From G013214665 sp964649815 (GTDB lineage: Bacteria > Pseudomonadota > Alphaproteobacteria > Rhodobacterales > Rhodobacteraceae): a stretch of 64,000 nt of DNA. Shown here piece after piece: positions 44,601 to 55,600 of this stretch. Below the pieces are notes generated by a model. That model saw only the letters and a program-made list of their open reading frames with translations. It was not told the DNA's origin and made no database searches. The position numbers were made by a program, and so were the translations under genes. The first letter of the stretch is position 1. The number at the start of each line of letters is the position of its first letter. The stretch spans positions 1 to 64,000 of the forward strand of contig CAZYQC010000002.1 of the NCBI GenBank assembly GCA_964649815.1. The letters are read 5' to 3'.

Positions 44601-47600
44601 AGTACACCGTCAGTGACGGCGAAGAGACCGCGACAACAACCGTGTCCGTTTCCGTCGAGGCGGAAAACGACGCCCCGGTTGCAGGCGATGACACGGCGTC
44701 GACGACAGAAGACACACCCGTCACAATCTCGGTTCTGAGCAACGACACAGATGTGGATGGCCCAAGCCAAAGCGTTGCAAGCGTCACGCAACCGGCAAAC
44801 GGTACGGTCACGACCTTGCCATCAGGCCAGCTGCAATACACGCCCGCTGCAAACTTCAACGGCACGGATAGCTTCAAATACACGCTCAGCGATGGGATCG
44901 ACACCGATACAGCAACGGTGACCGTGACGGTAACTGCCGTGAACGATGCACCGGTTGCGGTAAATGATAGCGCCACGACCGACGAGGACATGTCCGTCAC
45001 AATCAATGTGCTGGGCAACGACTCAGACGTTGACAGCACAAACCTGACCGCCTCCCCAAAAACGCAGCCCGCCAATGGATCGGTGACAGTCGATACCAAC
45101 GGGAACCTGGTATACACGCCCGACCCGAATTTCGACGGCGAAGATACGTTTACCTATACCGCGAGTGACGGTGACAAGGCGACTACCGCGACGGTGACCG
45201 TGACAGTCAACAGCACAAATGACGCGCCCGTCGCTGCGAACGACAGCGCGGAAGTTGACGAAGATGGGTCTGTCGATATCGCTGTGCTGGGCAACGATTC
45301 CGATGTGGATGATGACACGCTGACGATTGTCGACATCAGCACGCCTTCAAACGGCACAGCCGTCGCTGCCAATGGCGGGATACGGTACACGCCGAACGCC
45401 AACTACTCTGGCCCAGACAGCTTTACCTACACGATTTCCGACGGCAACGGCGAAGAGAGCACAGCAACCGTCAGCGTCGAAGTCGAAGCGGTCAACGACC
45501 CGCCTACGGCCGTCGATGACGAAGGCTCAACGGCAGAGGATATGTCCTTTGAGATCGCGGTTCTGGCAAACGACAGCGATGACGACGGCGACAGCCTGCA
45601 GATCCTGGAAGCCAGCAACGGCACCAATGGGTTTACCACGATTGTTGGCAACAACATCCGGTACACGCCCGCTTTGGACTTTTTCGGGCAGGATAGCTTT
45701 ACCTATCAAGTGACCGACAACAACGGCGGAACCTCGACAGCTACAGTCAGCATCACAGTCGAAGAAACCAACGATGCGCCCTCTGCTGTGGATGACGTGG
45801 CCGAGGTGGATGAAGATGAGTCGATCGGCATCGACGTTGTGGCCAATGACACTGATGTAGATTCCGAAGAATTGTCGGTTGCTGGCTTTGGCCAGGGCTC
45901 TAACGGCTCTGTCACCAGCGGCCCAAATGGCACATTGATCTACACGCCCAACCCTGACTTCAACGGGGCCGACAGCTTTACATATACTGTCGAAGACGAT
46001 GACGGCCTGACCAATGTTGCCACGGTGACCATCACGATCAACCCCGTCAACGATCCGCCGAGCATGTCAGACGGACAGATGTCGGCAATGGAAGATGGCC
46101 AAACCGAAGTGCTGAACCTGGCGACTTTGGCTGATGATATCGACGACAACGACACGCCAGCGTCGCTGCAGTACGATATCCTGCAGCAACCAAGCAACGG
46201 CAGCGCGAGCATCAGCGGAACAACCCTGCGATTTGATCCTGGCAGCGATTTCCAGGACCTTGGCGCAGGTGACACCGATACTGTTACAATCAAAGTCCGC
46301 GCAACCGACAGCGCAAGCGATACAGCGACCGCCACGGTCACTGTTACCGTCACCGGCAAAAACGACGACCCGACGATGGCCGATGGCGAATTGATCGCCG
46401 TCGAGGATGGAAGTCAGGTACAATTGTCGCTCGCGGCGCTGGGCGATGATCCGGATTCCGATGACGACGGCTCGACGCTTAACTACGCGATCACGTCTGG
46501 CCCTGGAAACAACGAAGGCAATGCGACCATCACTGGGACAACCTTGCGCTATGATCCCGGTTCAAACTTTCAATCATTGGCCGAAGGCCAAACCGACACC
46601 GTCGAAATCGATATCCGCGCCTCCGACAATGCCAATCCGGCGGGGACTGACAACGGAACGGTTACAGTACGGATTTTCGGTAAAAACGATGATCCGACGC
46701 TGCAGAATGGCACCATTGACGCGGACGAAGATGGCAACATCCGCAGCATTCGACTTGATTTATTAGCGAACGATGTCGACAGCGACGATAATGGTGCGAC
46801 GCTGAACTACACGATCATTGACGGCCCCGGCCCTGGGCAGGGGTCCGCATTTATCAGTGGAACGCGTTTGTTCTATGACCCAGAAAATGACTTTCAGTCG
46901 TTGGGCGAAGGCGAAACGTCGACGTTCGACATCAAGGTTCGCGCGACCGACAACGCCGACCAACCTGGCGTGGCGACTGGAACCTTCACCGTCACAGTCA
47001 CCGGCATCAATGATGAGCCGATCGCCAATGATGACACCATTGTCACAGCCGAAGACACGTCCGTGTTCATCAATGTTCTCGCTAACGACGATGATCCCGA
47101 CGACGACCCTCTTACGATCACGAGCTTTGGCACCGAAGTATCCGACTCTGGTGCCACAGTGTTCCGTGCAAACAACGGTCAAATCATCCAAAGCGGCGGC
47201 GGTCTGTTCTACCAGCCCGACGATAACTTTCAGGGCACCGACAGCTTTACCTACACGATCAGTGATGGAAATCCCGGCAGCACAGACACCGCCACCGTTT
47301 CGATCACAGTAACCAGCGAAAATGATCGCCCAGAGTTTTTGGAGGCGAACCCCGTCACCATTAACCTCTTTGAACCAACTGAAATCGAAGCCGAAGACGT
47401 GTCTGACACCGCTACGGTGACATTCTCAGATCCAGACAGCGGGGATCGCCCGACAGTCAGCATCGCGTTCGATGACATCGTCTGGTCCCGCGAAAGCGGC
47501 GTTCTGACCCAGGCGCAAATCGATGCGCTGTCTGCTTTGCCGACCGTGACGCCTGATGAAGGCAACACAAACACCGGCTCGGCCGATATCGCTGTGTCCT

Positions 47601-50600
47601 ACACCCCAGAAGATCTCGACTTCATCGCGGCAGATGAAACCGTGACCGTGAACTTTACTGTGACAGTCGAAGACGAATTGGGCGCGACAGATACAAACAC
47701 AGTCTCTGTTGTGATCGGAGGGGCCAACGACGATCCTGTTGCCTTTGATGACCTTGTCACTGTGAATGAAGACGCCTCTGTCACCATCACGGTTTTGAGC
47801 AACGACGCGGACCTTGACGGCGACGCATTAAGCATCACCAGTTTTGGCGTCGAAGAGGAAGGCGAAGGCGACCTCCCTGTGGAAGAGCTTGCTGGCGAGC
47901 CGACGAATGACGGTCGGGTTGTCCAGGAAGGAAACTCTCTGATTTATACGCCGAACCCGGACTTCACCGGTTCGGATTCCTTCACGTACACAATCAGCGA
48001 CGGCAACGGTGGCACAGCAAGTGCGACCGTCACGATCGACGTCCTGCCTCTGAACGACGATCCAGTTATCGACGACGATGAGTCGACCTTTGACGGCACG
48101 ATCGACACGTTGGACGAAGGCGAAGGCGAAGGCGAATTCGAGATATTTGGGTTTGAAGCTGTCGAAGAAGTCCCCGAACCGTCGATCACGCGTTCTGGCA
48201 CCATTATCTTCAATGACCCAGACCAAACTGACACGCACACAGTCGACGTGGTCGCAAACGAGGGTGAAGATGGACCCGAATTTCTCGGAAATCTTACCTT
48301 GGGCGATATCTCTGGCTCATCAGGCAGCTATAGCTTCGATTGGACTTACACAATTTCCGAGACTGACTATCAGTCTCTGATCGAGTCCGAGACCTACACA
48401 TATACGTACACGGTCACTGTGACAGACAGTGCAAATCCGTCTGCAACGGACACGGCCACCGTAACTATTACCTTGATGGGCGAAAACGACCCTCCGGTGG
48501 CAGTGGACGATGAAATCACAGTCGCAGAAGATGGCGCTTTCACGCTGACTGGTGTTTTGGAAGACAACGACACAGACCCGGACGGCGATGAACTGACTAT
48601 CGGCAACTTCAGTGCGCCTTCCAAAGGCAGCATCTCTTTGGAATCAGGCGAGTTTGTTTATCGACCGGATGCAGACGAAACGGGGTCCGACAGTTTCACC
48701 TACAAAGTTGGCGACGGCAACGGACCGCTGGATACAGGAAGCGTCTCTGTAACAATCACGGCCTCCGAAGATCCACCAACGGCCGTAGATGACTCAGCTA
48801 CCACGGACGAAGACGTCGACATTCACATCGATGTTTTGAACGACGACTTTGATGTCGATGGCGACGTCGTCGATATCGACTCTGTCGATGCGACGTCAAA
48901 ATTAGGCGCAAGCCTGTCGATCGATACGGTCAGCGGCTCAAAACAGATTCTTTACGAAGCTGCTGCGAACGTAAACGGAACCGATACGTTCACATACACG
49001 ATCTCGGACGGCAAGGGGAACACAGACACGGCCACAGTCACCATTCAGGTGTCAGCGGTTGACGATCCTCCGGTGATAGGTGTGGGCGGCTTCACGGTCT
49101 CCGAGGACTCTCAAAACAACAACCTGACCATTTTGGATTACATCAGTGACGTCGACGACGCGGACGCAGATCTGACGCTTTCCAACGTATCGGTTACGGG
49201 CTCTGGCTCGGCCTCGGTCGTCTCGGATTTCGACATGGGGTCGGACGTCATTCGTTACACGCCGCCTGCCGACTTTAACGGCACAGAAACGATCAGCTAC
49301 ACCGTTTCTGACGGAACGACCGATGTGAATGGTTCGGTCAAAGTCCAAGTCCAAGCAGTGAACGACGCCCCGGATGTCAGTGACAGCACTGAAACCGTGG
49401 CCGAAGATGCGCAAAGCACTCAGTTTGATGTGCTGGATCTGAACACCGACATCGACAACACCCCGCAAGACCTGACCATCACGATTGTTGGTACGGATCA
49501 AAGCGGATCTGCTTCTGTCGTGGACGCAAGCGGGACCGATGCGATTGTGTATACGCCAGTGCAGGATTTCGTAGGCGAAGAAAAAATCACCTATCAGGTC
49601 AGCGACGGTGACAAAACGGATACAGCAACGATCACTGTCACCGTGACTCCCGTCGATGACCCGCTGGAAGTGATTGGGATTGAGCGCACAGTCGCGGAAG
49701 ACAGCGGCAGTTTCACAATAAATTTTGCAGACGGATACATCGAAAAGGACGGTGACGCGGTCACACACGGCGGACCAGTTGGAACGGTTTCCTTTATCTC
49801 GACGCAGTTTTTCAACGGTAACTTTAGCGTAACGTTTGCGACCAACCCGAATGCCTTCGGATCTACGAACTTTTCCTTTACGGCTAATGATGGCGTAAAC
49901 CCGACGGTGAACATTCCGGTCACGGTCAACGTCACGCCGGTCAATGACGCTCCGACTGCGCAGAATGATACAGCAACCACGATCGAATCTACTTCTGTAG
50001 ATGTGGATGTTTTGAACAACGACTTTGATTTGTTCGACGGCGACGATGTCGTTCTTGATAGTTTCGACAACACGTCCTCGAACGGAGGCACCGTTTCCCT
50101 GGTCCTGCAAGAGGGCGGCGACCCTCTGTTGCGTTACGCTCCGGCCGAAGGATTCACTGGCACCGATACTTTCTCTTATCAAATCAAGGATGTCCCAATA
50201 GCAGGGAGCGGTGACGCAATAACGGCGACTGCCACAGTCACCATCACTGTTGACCCCGAAAACTCGGCACCAACCGGCAATCCGGACACCTTCAGAGTTG
50301 AAGAAAATTCTGTATCAACAGTCTTGGATGTGTTGGACAATGACTCCGACCCTGATGATGACGCGCTCTCCATCACAGACATCGGTAGCGGAAGCGCTGG
50401 CGCTCAACTCACCAACAGCAGCGGGTCTTCAATCATCTATCAACCCGCCCAAGATTTCAACGGAACAGAGACATTCACCTATACGCTTTCCGCGGGCGGC
50501 GATGATGTCGAAAACATCTTGGTTACGGTTAAAGTGGACGGTCTGGTCGATGTCGCCGGTGACTTGGCGACAACAGATGTTGACCAGGGCATCACGATTG

Positions 50601-52615
50601 ATGTTCTGGCCAACGACAGTGACCCTGAGGGTGAAGGGCTGCAAATCCTGACAATTGGCGGTGCAGCCGCGTCCCCGACGGTCATGGGCACCACCGCAGA
50701 GGGCGGCGACGTTGTGTTTGTCTCGGGAGGAGACATCAAATACACGCCGCCGTCAGGTTTTGTAGGCGTCGACACGTTTACATACACCGTGTCAGAAGAC
50801 AGCTCCGCATCCATACAAACGTCTCCGGTCACCGGCACTGTGACGGTGGTCGTGAACCAGGATGCAGCAGCAGATTTCCCCGAGGGCATCCCTGCCTCGC
50901 TCGCCTTTAATCTGACCCCAGATCCTGGTGACGAAGACCCTGCGCCAGTGGCATCGGTTTCGATCGAGGTGGAACCGATCTCCACCCAAGCCACCACGAC
51001 GGGCGTGAACGTTCTGTTTGCCATCGACGGATCTGGCAGCATTACATTGGGCCCTTGGAACACCATTGTCGCTGCAGTCAGAGACGCCGTGACTGGCGCG
51101 GGCGGTTTGATTGAACAGTTCGACGATACTGGTTTGACACTGGACGTTGGCATCATCCCATTTGCATCGGGTGTTGCCAGCTCGGGCACCAACGTCCCGG
51201 CGATTTTCCGTGTTCTTCAAGAACCTGACAACGGCGTTCAGGCGGTCACAACAAGTGCATTCACCACCTATATGGATGCGCTTGTGTACCCAGGAGGCTG
51301 GACAGACTGGTCCGCAGCCTTGAATGCAGCCGAAGACTTTTTGGAAACTGGCACAGTCACAAGTACTGTCGGCCCGTCGCCCGTCGCGTTTAATCCGACC
51401 GATGAGGGTGGTGAGCCGACCGACCTGAACGCCATGTACTTCATCACGGACGGCAATCCGCAACAAGACAGCGGCGGATGGGAAACTCTTGCTGGGAACA
51501 ACGGTACGCTAGAGGTCAATCACAACCTGGATATCAATCCGATCGCCATTGGATCCAACATTTCGCAGACCAACCTCAAACGACTGGATACGAGTATTGA
51601 GGGCGTCATTGATGGCACGCCCAATGCAAACGACCCCAATGACCCGGACAATCCTGAATTCGATCTGCCGACGTTGAATTCGGCGAGCGATCTTGCCGGA
51701 GATCTCGGCGCATCGGACTTGTTCAACCCAGTTTTGAACTCTTTGTCTGTCCTTTTGGTCAGGGACGGCCAATCGCTTGGAGAGGTGGCTGATCAAACCA
51801 TTTTGACCAGCGAGCCGGATGGACTGTCCTTCGAAGTCGCGTTGGCTGACATTCCGAACCTGCCAAGCCTGCTGGGTGACACCAACACCTTCATCATCAA
51901 CGCTGAATTCGACACAAACCCGAACAGCAATGAACCGGGTGACCTTTTGCAATTGTCGACGCAAGGGACTTTGTCCAAAGCGCCCGGAACGCAAGTTCTT
52001 GACGGAACCAGCGGCAACGACCTTCTATTAGGAAGCGACAGCCAAGATGCGTTGAACGGTAAAGAAGGTGACGACGTCATTTTGGCCTTCGACGGTAACG
52101 ACAGCGTTCTGGGTGGCGACGATGACGACGCGATCATCGTGAATGGTACCACCGCAGTTGTCCTTTCCGGCGGCAGCGGACAAGATACGGTGACGTTGCA
52201 AACGGACAGCGACTTCGCCTTGAACGCTCTGTCGGCAATGAACATTCAACAAATCGAAACGCTCAACTTAACCAACGGTACCGGGACAGATGTCACGCTA
52301 ACGGTGCAAGACATCTTTGACATGTCAGGCGGCGCCAACACCGGTCTTGAGGCGCTCTTGATCGGTGGTCTAAGCGGCCTCCAAGGCACAGGCACGTCAC
52401 TGTCAGTGCTTGGTGATGACACAGACAACGTAACGCTTGAAGACGTCGACAACGGCGGCATACCAGAGCAATTTTCGCTGGTTGGTACGACTGGCGCGGA
52501 TGCCAATGGGAACACCTATAACGTTTACCGTTTTGACGTCGACGGGGTGCTTTCTGGCATAATCGGGATCGACGGCGATATCGACGCGACGGTCAACCCA
52601 CTTCCAGCTTCGTAA
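41690..52615 (+). CDS. Giant FecR/cadherin-like/VWA/RTX surface adhesin
   Basis: The 3641-residue acidic protein has no Sec signal and is a predicted type I secreted adhesin. Domain order: N-terminal prefix (1-105); FecR domain (about 105-265, TPTATMGIRGTTVQ); Glu/Asp/Thr-rich linker (about 290-390); about 26 tandem cadherin-like/VCBS repeats (about 392-3060), each ~95-140 residues with VNDAPVA, DEDT, LANDSDVDGD and YTPNADFNGTDSFTYTVSDG patterns; a VWA domain (about 3085-3420) with MIDAS residues D3113, S3115 and S3117; and RTX nonapeptides (about 3438-3480, GTSGND, GDDVIL). Repeats 12-14 form a separate subfamily. It probably uses the adjacent exporter. The FecR domain may stay in the periplasm and touch the CHASE2 cyclase (inference). 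Confidence 0.93.
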   Translation: MLREFEKGLIQTSSIELPVVDGNPVQLPEGVMPFDATFARDGADLVLTDSNGQTLIISDFFTFPVSPDLIASNGAVLKGDLAARLAGSSLEAQFAQSGNLQALNAIGQVETLDGSAAVTRVDGSVVPLTVETKIFQNDLIETAADGKVSVVFADGTIFTLAEASRMVIDEFVYSVDGSDNKGGFNLITGGFVFIAGQVAKTGDMEVGTPTATMGIRGTTVQVQIGLFDGISKVTVALNQDPDGTTGRIDLFDLNGEFIATITATDTKWIISPIEGETRELDRTEDDFAADSILIADALAAYDSVIRRVQSGEEVVDFGDASSEDAPPPPEPENPNPLEDPQQNFDEDEGTTDTGDGDDTTDGAGGTIAPEEQGSGSTETETEEEIDNIRGDAAPDAQNIVVTGIEDDDTQNVEGQAAAESNDPEAELTFALETEPDNGTATVNPDGTFEYVPDPDFAGTDTFTYSVSDGEGNSDIGTVTVEIAGVNDAPVGGEVDVALPEDNAFLGSLVASDADDDPIAFSLANAPANGSVVVQDDGIFQYTPDADFEGTDTFTYQVTDTSGEQGTGTVTVTIERSEDVPEVNFELSVLEGSIPASETAPSAAFSIAAAEDDEGESAAGSILLYDPDTGETFTTTVDMQGDDAPVGTFTLSPAQAGAEFGEHVIAWTYEIGRDTYDALPEGFSATELYDVLIEDSTGRTDTVTITVEILGINDDPTAVDDSATTAEDTAITVNVLANDSDVDGNPITVLTFKDGANGTVTDLGNGELEYTPNADFNGTDTFTYTIDDGVAGETNGTATATVTVVVTAENDPPVAEPDAETTPEDTNIQINLLANDSDVEGDTLTVISVSNGSNGSVTQVGGIATYQPNQDFTGTDSFTYQVSDGQGGTSTGTVTVTVDPVNDAPVAVPDAVLTPEDTSVDIDVRANDFDVESPNLDLVSFTQPENGVVTENQDGTLNYAPDENFNGVDTFQYTVSDGEETATTTVSVSVEAENDAPVAGDDTASTTEDTPVTISVLSNDTDVDGPSQSVASVTQPANGTVTTLPSGQLQYTPAANFNGTDSFKYTLSDGIDTDTATVTVTVTAVNDAPVAVNDSATTDEDMSVTINVLGNDSDVDSTNLTASPKTQPANGSVTVDTNGNLVYTPDPNFDGEDTFTYTASDGDKATTATVTVTVNSTNDAPVAANDSAEVDEDGSVDIAVLGNDSDVDDDTLTIVDISTPSNGTAVAANGGIRYTPNANYSGPDSFTYTISDGNGEESTATVSVEVEAVNDPPTAVDDEGSTAEDMSFEIAVLANDSDDDGDSLQILEASNGTNGFTTIVGNNIRYTPALDFFGQDSFTYQVTDNNGGTSTATVSITVEETNDAPSAVDDVAEVDEDESIGIDVVANDTDVDSEELSVAGFGQGSNGSVTSGPNGTLIYTPNPDFNGADSFTYTVEDDDGLTNVATVTITINPVNDPPSMSDGQMSAMEDGQTEVLNLATLADDIDDNDTPASLQYDILQQPSNGSASISGTTLRFDPGSDFQDLGAGDTDTVTIKVRATDSASDTATATVTVTVTGKNDDPTMADGELIAVEDGSQVQLSLAALGDDPDSDDDGSTLNYAITSGPGNNEGNATITGTTLRYDPGSNFQSLAEGQTDTVEIDIRASDNANPAGTDNGTVTVRIFGKNDDPTLQNGTIDADEDGNIRSIRLDLLANDVDSDDNGATLNYTIIDGPGPGQGSAFISGTRLFYDPENDFQSLGEGETSTFDIKVRATDNADQPGVATGTFTVTVTGINDEPIANDDTIVTAEDTSVFINVLANDDDPDDDPLTITSFGTEVSDSGATVFRANNGQIIQSGGGLFYQPDDNFQGTDSFTYTISDGNPGSTDTATVSITVTSENDRPEFLEANPVTINLFEPTEIEAEDVSDTATVTFSDPDSGDRPTVSIAFDDIVWSRESGVLTQAQIDALSALPTVTPDEGNTNTGSADIAVSYTPEDLDFIAADETVTVNFTVTVEDELGATDTNTVSVVIGGANDDPVAFDDLVTVNEDASVTITVLSNDADLDGDALSITSFGVEEEGEGDLPVEELAGEPTNDGRVVQEGNSLIYTPNPDFTGSDSFTYTISDGNGGTASATVTIDVLPLNDDPVIDDDESTFDGTIDTLDEGEGEGEFEIFGFEAVEEVPEPSITRSGTIIFNDPDQTDTHTVDVVANEGEDGPEFLGNLTLGDISGSSGSYSFDWTYTISETDYQSLIESETYTYTYTVTVTDSANPSATDTATVTITLMGENDPPVAVDDEITVAEDGAFTLTGVLEDNDTDPDGDELTIGNFSAPSKGSISLESGEFVYRPDADETGSDSFTYKVGDGNGPLDTGSVSVTITASEDPPTAVDDSATTDEDVDIHIDVLNDDFDVDGDVVDIDSVDATSKLGASLSIDTVSGSKQILYEAAANVNGTDTFTYTISDGKGNTDTATVTIQVSAVDDPPVIGVGGFTVSEDSQNNNLTILDYISDVDDADADLTLSNVSVTGSGSASVVSDFDMGSDVIRYTPPADFNGTETISYTVSDGTTDVNGSVKVQVQAVNDAPDVSDSTETVAEDAQSTQFDVLDLNTDIDNTPQDLTITIVGTDQSGSASVVDASGTDAIVYTPVQDFVGEEKITYQVSDGDKTDTATITVTVTPVDDPLEVIGIERTVAEDSGSFTINFADGYIEKDGDAVTHGGPVGTVSFISTQFFNGNFSVTFATNPNAFGSTNFSFTANDGVNPTVNIPVTVNVTPVNDAPTAQNDTATTIESTSVDVDVLNNDFDLFDGDDVVLDSFDNTSSNGGTVSLVLQEGGDPLLRYAPAEGFTGTDTFSYQIKDVPIAGSGDAITATATVTITVDPENSAPTGNPDTFRVEENSVSTVLDVLDNDSDPDDDALSITDIGSGSAGAQLTNSSGSSIIYQPAQDFNGTETFTYTLSAGGDDVENILVTVKVDGLVDVAGDLATTDVDQGITIDVLANDSDPEGEGLQILTIGGAAASPTVMGTTAEGGDVVFVSGGDIKYTPPSGFVGVDTFTYTVSEDSSASIQTSPVTGTVTVVVNQDAAADFPEGIPASLAFNLTPDPGDEDPAPVASVSIEVEPISTQATTTGVNVLFAIDGSGSITLGPWNTIVAAVRDAVTGAGGLIEQFDDTGLTLDVGIIPFASGVASSGTNVPAIFRVLQEPDNGVQAVTTSAFTTYMDALVYPGGWTDWSAALNAAEDFLETGTVTSTVGPSPVAFNPTDEGGEPTDLNAMYFITDGNPQQDSGGWETLAGNNGTLEVNHNLDINPIAIGSNISQTNLKRLDTSIEGVIDGTPNANDPNDPDNPEFDLPTLNSASDLAGDLGASDLFNPVLNSLSVLLVRDGQSLGEVADQTILTSEPDGLSFEVALADIPNLPSLLGDTNTFIINAEFDTNPNSNEPGDLLQLSTQGTLSKAPGTQVLDGTSGNDLLLGSDSQDALNGKEGDDVILAFDGNDSVLGGDDDDAIIVNGTTAVVLSGGSGQDTVTLQTDSDFALNALSAMNIQQIETLNLTNGTGTDVTLTVQDIFDMSGGANTGLEALLIGGLSGLQGTGTSLSVLGDDTDNVTLEDVDNGGIPEQFSLVGTTGADANGNTYNVYRFDVDGVLSGIIGIDGDIDATVNPLPAS

Positions 52616-52621
52616 AACCGG

Positions 52622-55600
52622 TTAGTAATCGCGCTCGTAAAAGATACCAAGGGACGTGCCCGTCCCTTGGGTCGCGGCGCCCCGAACGGTGACATTGGGG
52701 GTCAGATCGATGTTGATCGAAACGCCAGCTTCATCCCCGTTCCCCAAAATGACGTCGGTATAAACGTTGTCCGAGATGTACTTGCCCGCGCGAACGTTCG
52801 TGTTGCCCGAACTGTCTGTGGTCACGTCCAAATCGTCCAAGGCAAAGCCCTCGCGCAGACGTCCCAACAAAGACACGCCTTTGCGTCCGGCAAGCGTCGC
52901 GACCGCATTCGCCAATTGCAACGCTTGGAAAGCCGACAGCGAGGACAAATCGCGCCCAAATATCAGCTGAGCCAGGACTTCCTCTTGTGGCAGGCTTGGC
53001 GAGGATTCAAACCGCACCTCTGGATCAGACGCACGGCCTTCCAAAATCACGCTTGCTGTGCCTGACGACGTGTCTGTGGTCGCGACAAACTTCAAAAACG
53101 GATCCAAATCACCAACGAGTGCGACACGGCCTTCATCAAGGTCGAACCGTTGACTAAGGATGTCGAACCGCCCCCGAACGAGCTCGAACCCACCCGAAGA
53201 GATAAGCCGCGCCGTTGTTCCGGTTAGCCGCAGGGCGCCCCGTACTTCTGCATCCAGACCGCGGCCACGCACGAACACCCGGGCCGGGGCGGTAATCGTA
53301 AGATCCAAAGGATAGACCGGACCACCCGAACCAGCCTGTGTGCTTTGTGCCTCCAATCCCGCGCGGCGCTGGGTCGTTGCCACACCGCCCGACGCGCCGA
53401 TATGGCGAATGTCTGGCAAAGCACCCAAAGATCCGACCGAGGCCGAGGCGATGGTGATCAATGTCTCGCCCACATCGATCCGGCCCGAGACTTGGGCGCC
53501 GTTTTGCAATGGCCCACGCACTAAGACCTGGCCGCCGAGTTGGGTCCGGTAAAGATCAGGGTCCTCAAGCTGAACGCCGTTCAGGGAAATCGTCAGGTCT
53601 GCGCTATTGCCTCCAGAGAGCAGAACGCTGCCGTTAACCCCGACCCGGCCACCCCGCTGTGGATCAGCGGATAGCGCGATTTGCGCGCGGTTGCGCGCCA
53701 AACGAACCGTGCCGCCTACGTTTTCGAAAACCAGGTTCTGAGCGGGTTCAACCGCTGTTGCATTGGAAATCTGGATGTCACCAGAAAGACCCGACATATC
53801 GGTACCTTGTTGGCGCAGTTGAAAAGATGCAGACCCTTGTACGTTTCTGGGAGCAATGAACCGGTTGGCCAAACCCAATGGCGCATTGCCGTCAAGCCTT
53901 ACGTCGATCTGAGGGCTGAGCGTGCCAGACAGATTGGCTGTCGTTCCCGCGGGCCCTTGGGCGGAAAGCTCGACCTCCGTCGGGCCGGCCAGGTTGCGCA
54001 GCGCACCGCGCGCCTGCAACGGACCGGAAAATCCAGGCGCAAGCGGCCCAACATCCGGCAGCGCAAGATCGAAATCCAGGTCTAACGCAGGCGCAACCGC
54101 GCCATTTGCGGTGAAGGCTGTTCGAAATGGACCAGTGCCATTTACGTCAACCTGCCACGTCTCGGCATCCAGGCGATCCAATTGACCCGAGACTTGCGCC
54201 GCACCGGGAAAATCAGGCGCGACACGGGGTACGTCATTGAGGCTGAGATCAAACTCAATCTGGCCTGATGTCTCGCCAATCTGACCGCGCGCCTCTATCA
54301 GCGCGTGATCTGTCGCGACGCGCGCATGGTGCAGGTCAAACCCGGTTTCGGACCGCGCAACATGCACGTCCAATTCAGATCGATCCGACAGAATCTGATC
54401 CGCTGCATCAATGCCACTGGTCAAGCCGTTTGCAGTGCCCGTCAAAGTCAAATCAAACGCGCCGCCAGCATCCGCTGTTCCAACCAGTCCCAGATTAACA
54501 GCACCTGCCACATCCTGCCCGATCAAGCCGGACAATTGGCTTATGTCGCGGCTGTAGAGCGCCAGGTCGAAAGATGATGCAAAGGCGGCGTCCAAACCAT
54601 CCAACACCGCTTTGCCCGAGAGGGCATAGGTGTTTCCGTTCAGCTGAATGGTGTGCAAGTCGATTGGCTGCTCGTCTGCATAGCCAATACCAATTTGCCC
54701 GGTCATACGATCACCGAGCGCGCTGTTCAGAGAGCTGTCGCCCAGGTCCAAACCGTCTAGAGCGAGCTCTAAGAGGGCCGTGGCCGATCCAATCTGGCCG
54801 GGGTTCGCGTCGATCGTGCCTGCCCCCTCCAAAATGGCGCGCCGAAGGTTTTGCCCGCCATTTGAGAATCCGTGAACGTCCAAAACGCCCTGCCACGCAT
54901 CAGAGACGTCAGCATCGTGGCTCAGCTCAAACACGATGCTGTCCACGCGGGTGTCGCCGCCCGACACGGGCAGCAGAACTGGCGCGCCATCCTGGGTTTC
55001 CATGCGCCCGGAAACGTCAAAAGCCAGCGGCCAAGCATCCGCAGATAATGCGACCGCACCACGCAATTGCATCGCAAGCGTTGCCAATTCGAACGCCTCT
55101 AAATCGATCGCGCCGTCGATATCCCGGCTCCCAATGGCGCGAAGTTTAACGTTCGGGCCAAAGAACGACCGGTATTGCGGCGCAAAAAGCGCTGTCAGAT
55201 CGCCCCCAAGGTCCACGTTGAACCGACGCGTTCCCAAGGCGTCCTCAGGCTCTTGCAGAATGACCTGTCCCGCCAACCTGTCCTGCCCGTCGGATCTAAG
55301 CGCCATGTCGGCAGCAAAGTCGGTCAAAGGCCCTTCGCCTGCGACCTGCAACGCGATCGAAGGCGCATCGGGGATATTCAACAGACGCGAAATCAAACCG
55401 CCCGCCCCTTCTGAGGCATCGAGATTTAGGGTCAAATTCTGCGTTTCATTCAAAAACGCAGCAGAAAGATCAAACCGCCCGGTTTTCCCATCAACACGCA
55501 CAGCACTTAGGGCCGCGTCAAGCTCACCATCGCTGAGGGTGGCCGCGACATTGAGGGAAAGGGCCAAATTCTCGCCCAGGATGGGTGCGCCGATTTCAAT

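Noticed and set aside
49052..50182. Open frame of 376 codons antisense to the adhesin repeats
   Set aside because: It is a by-product of the GAC/GTC-rich repeat codons. There is no start signal or domain.
43000..50900. CRISPR-like or simple tandem DNA repeats
   Set aside because: The periodicity comes from protein-level repeats of ~95-140 residues with diverged DNA. There are no short identical direct repeats with spacers.
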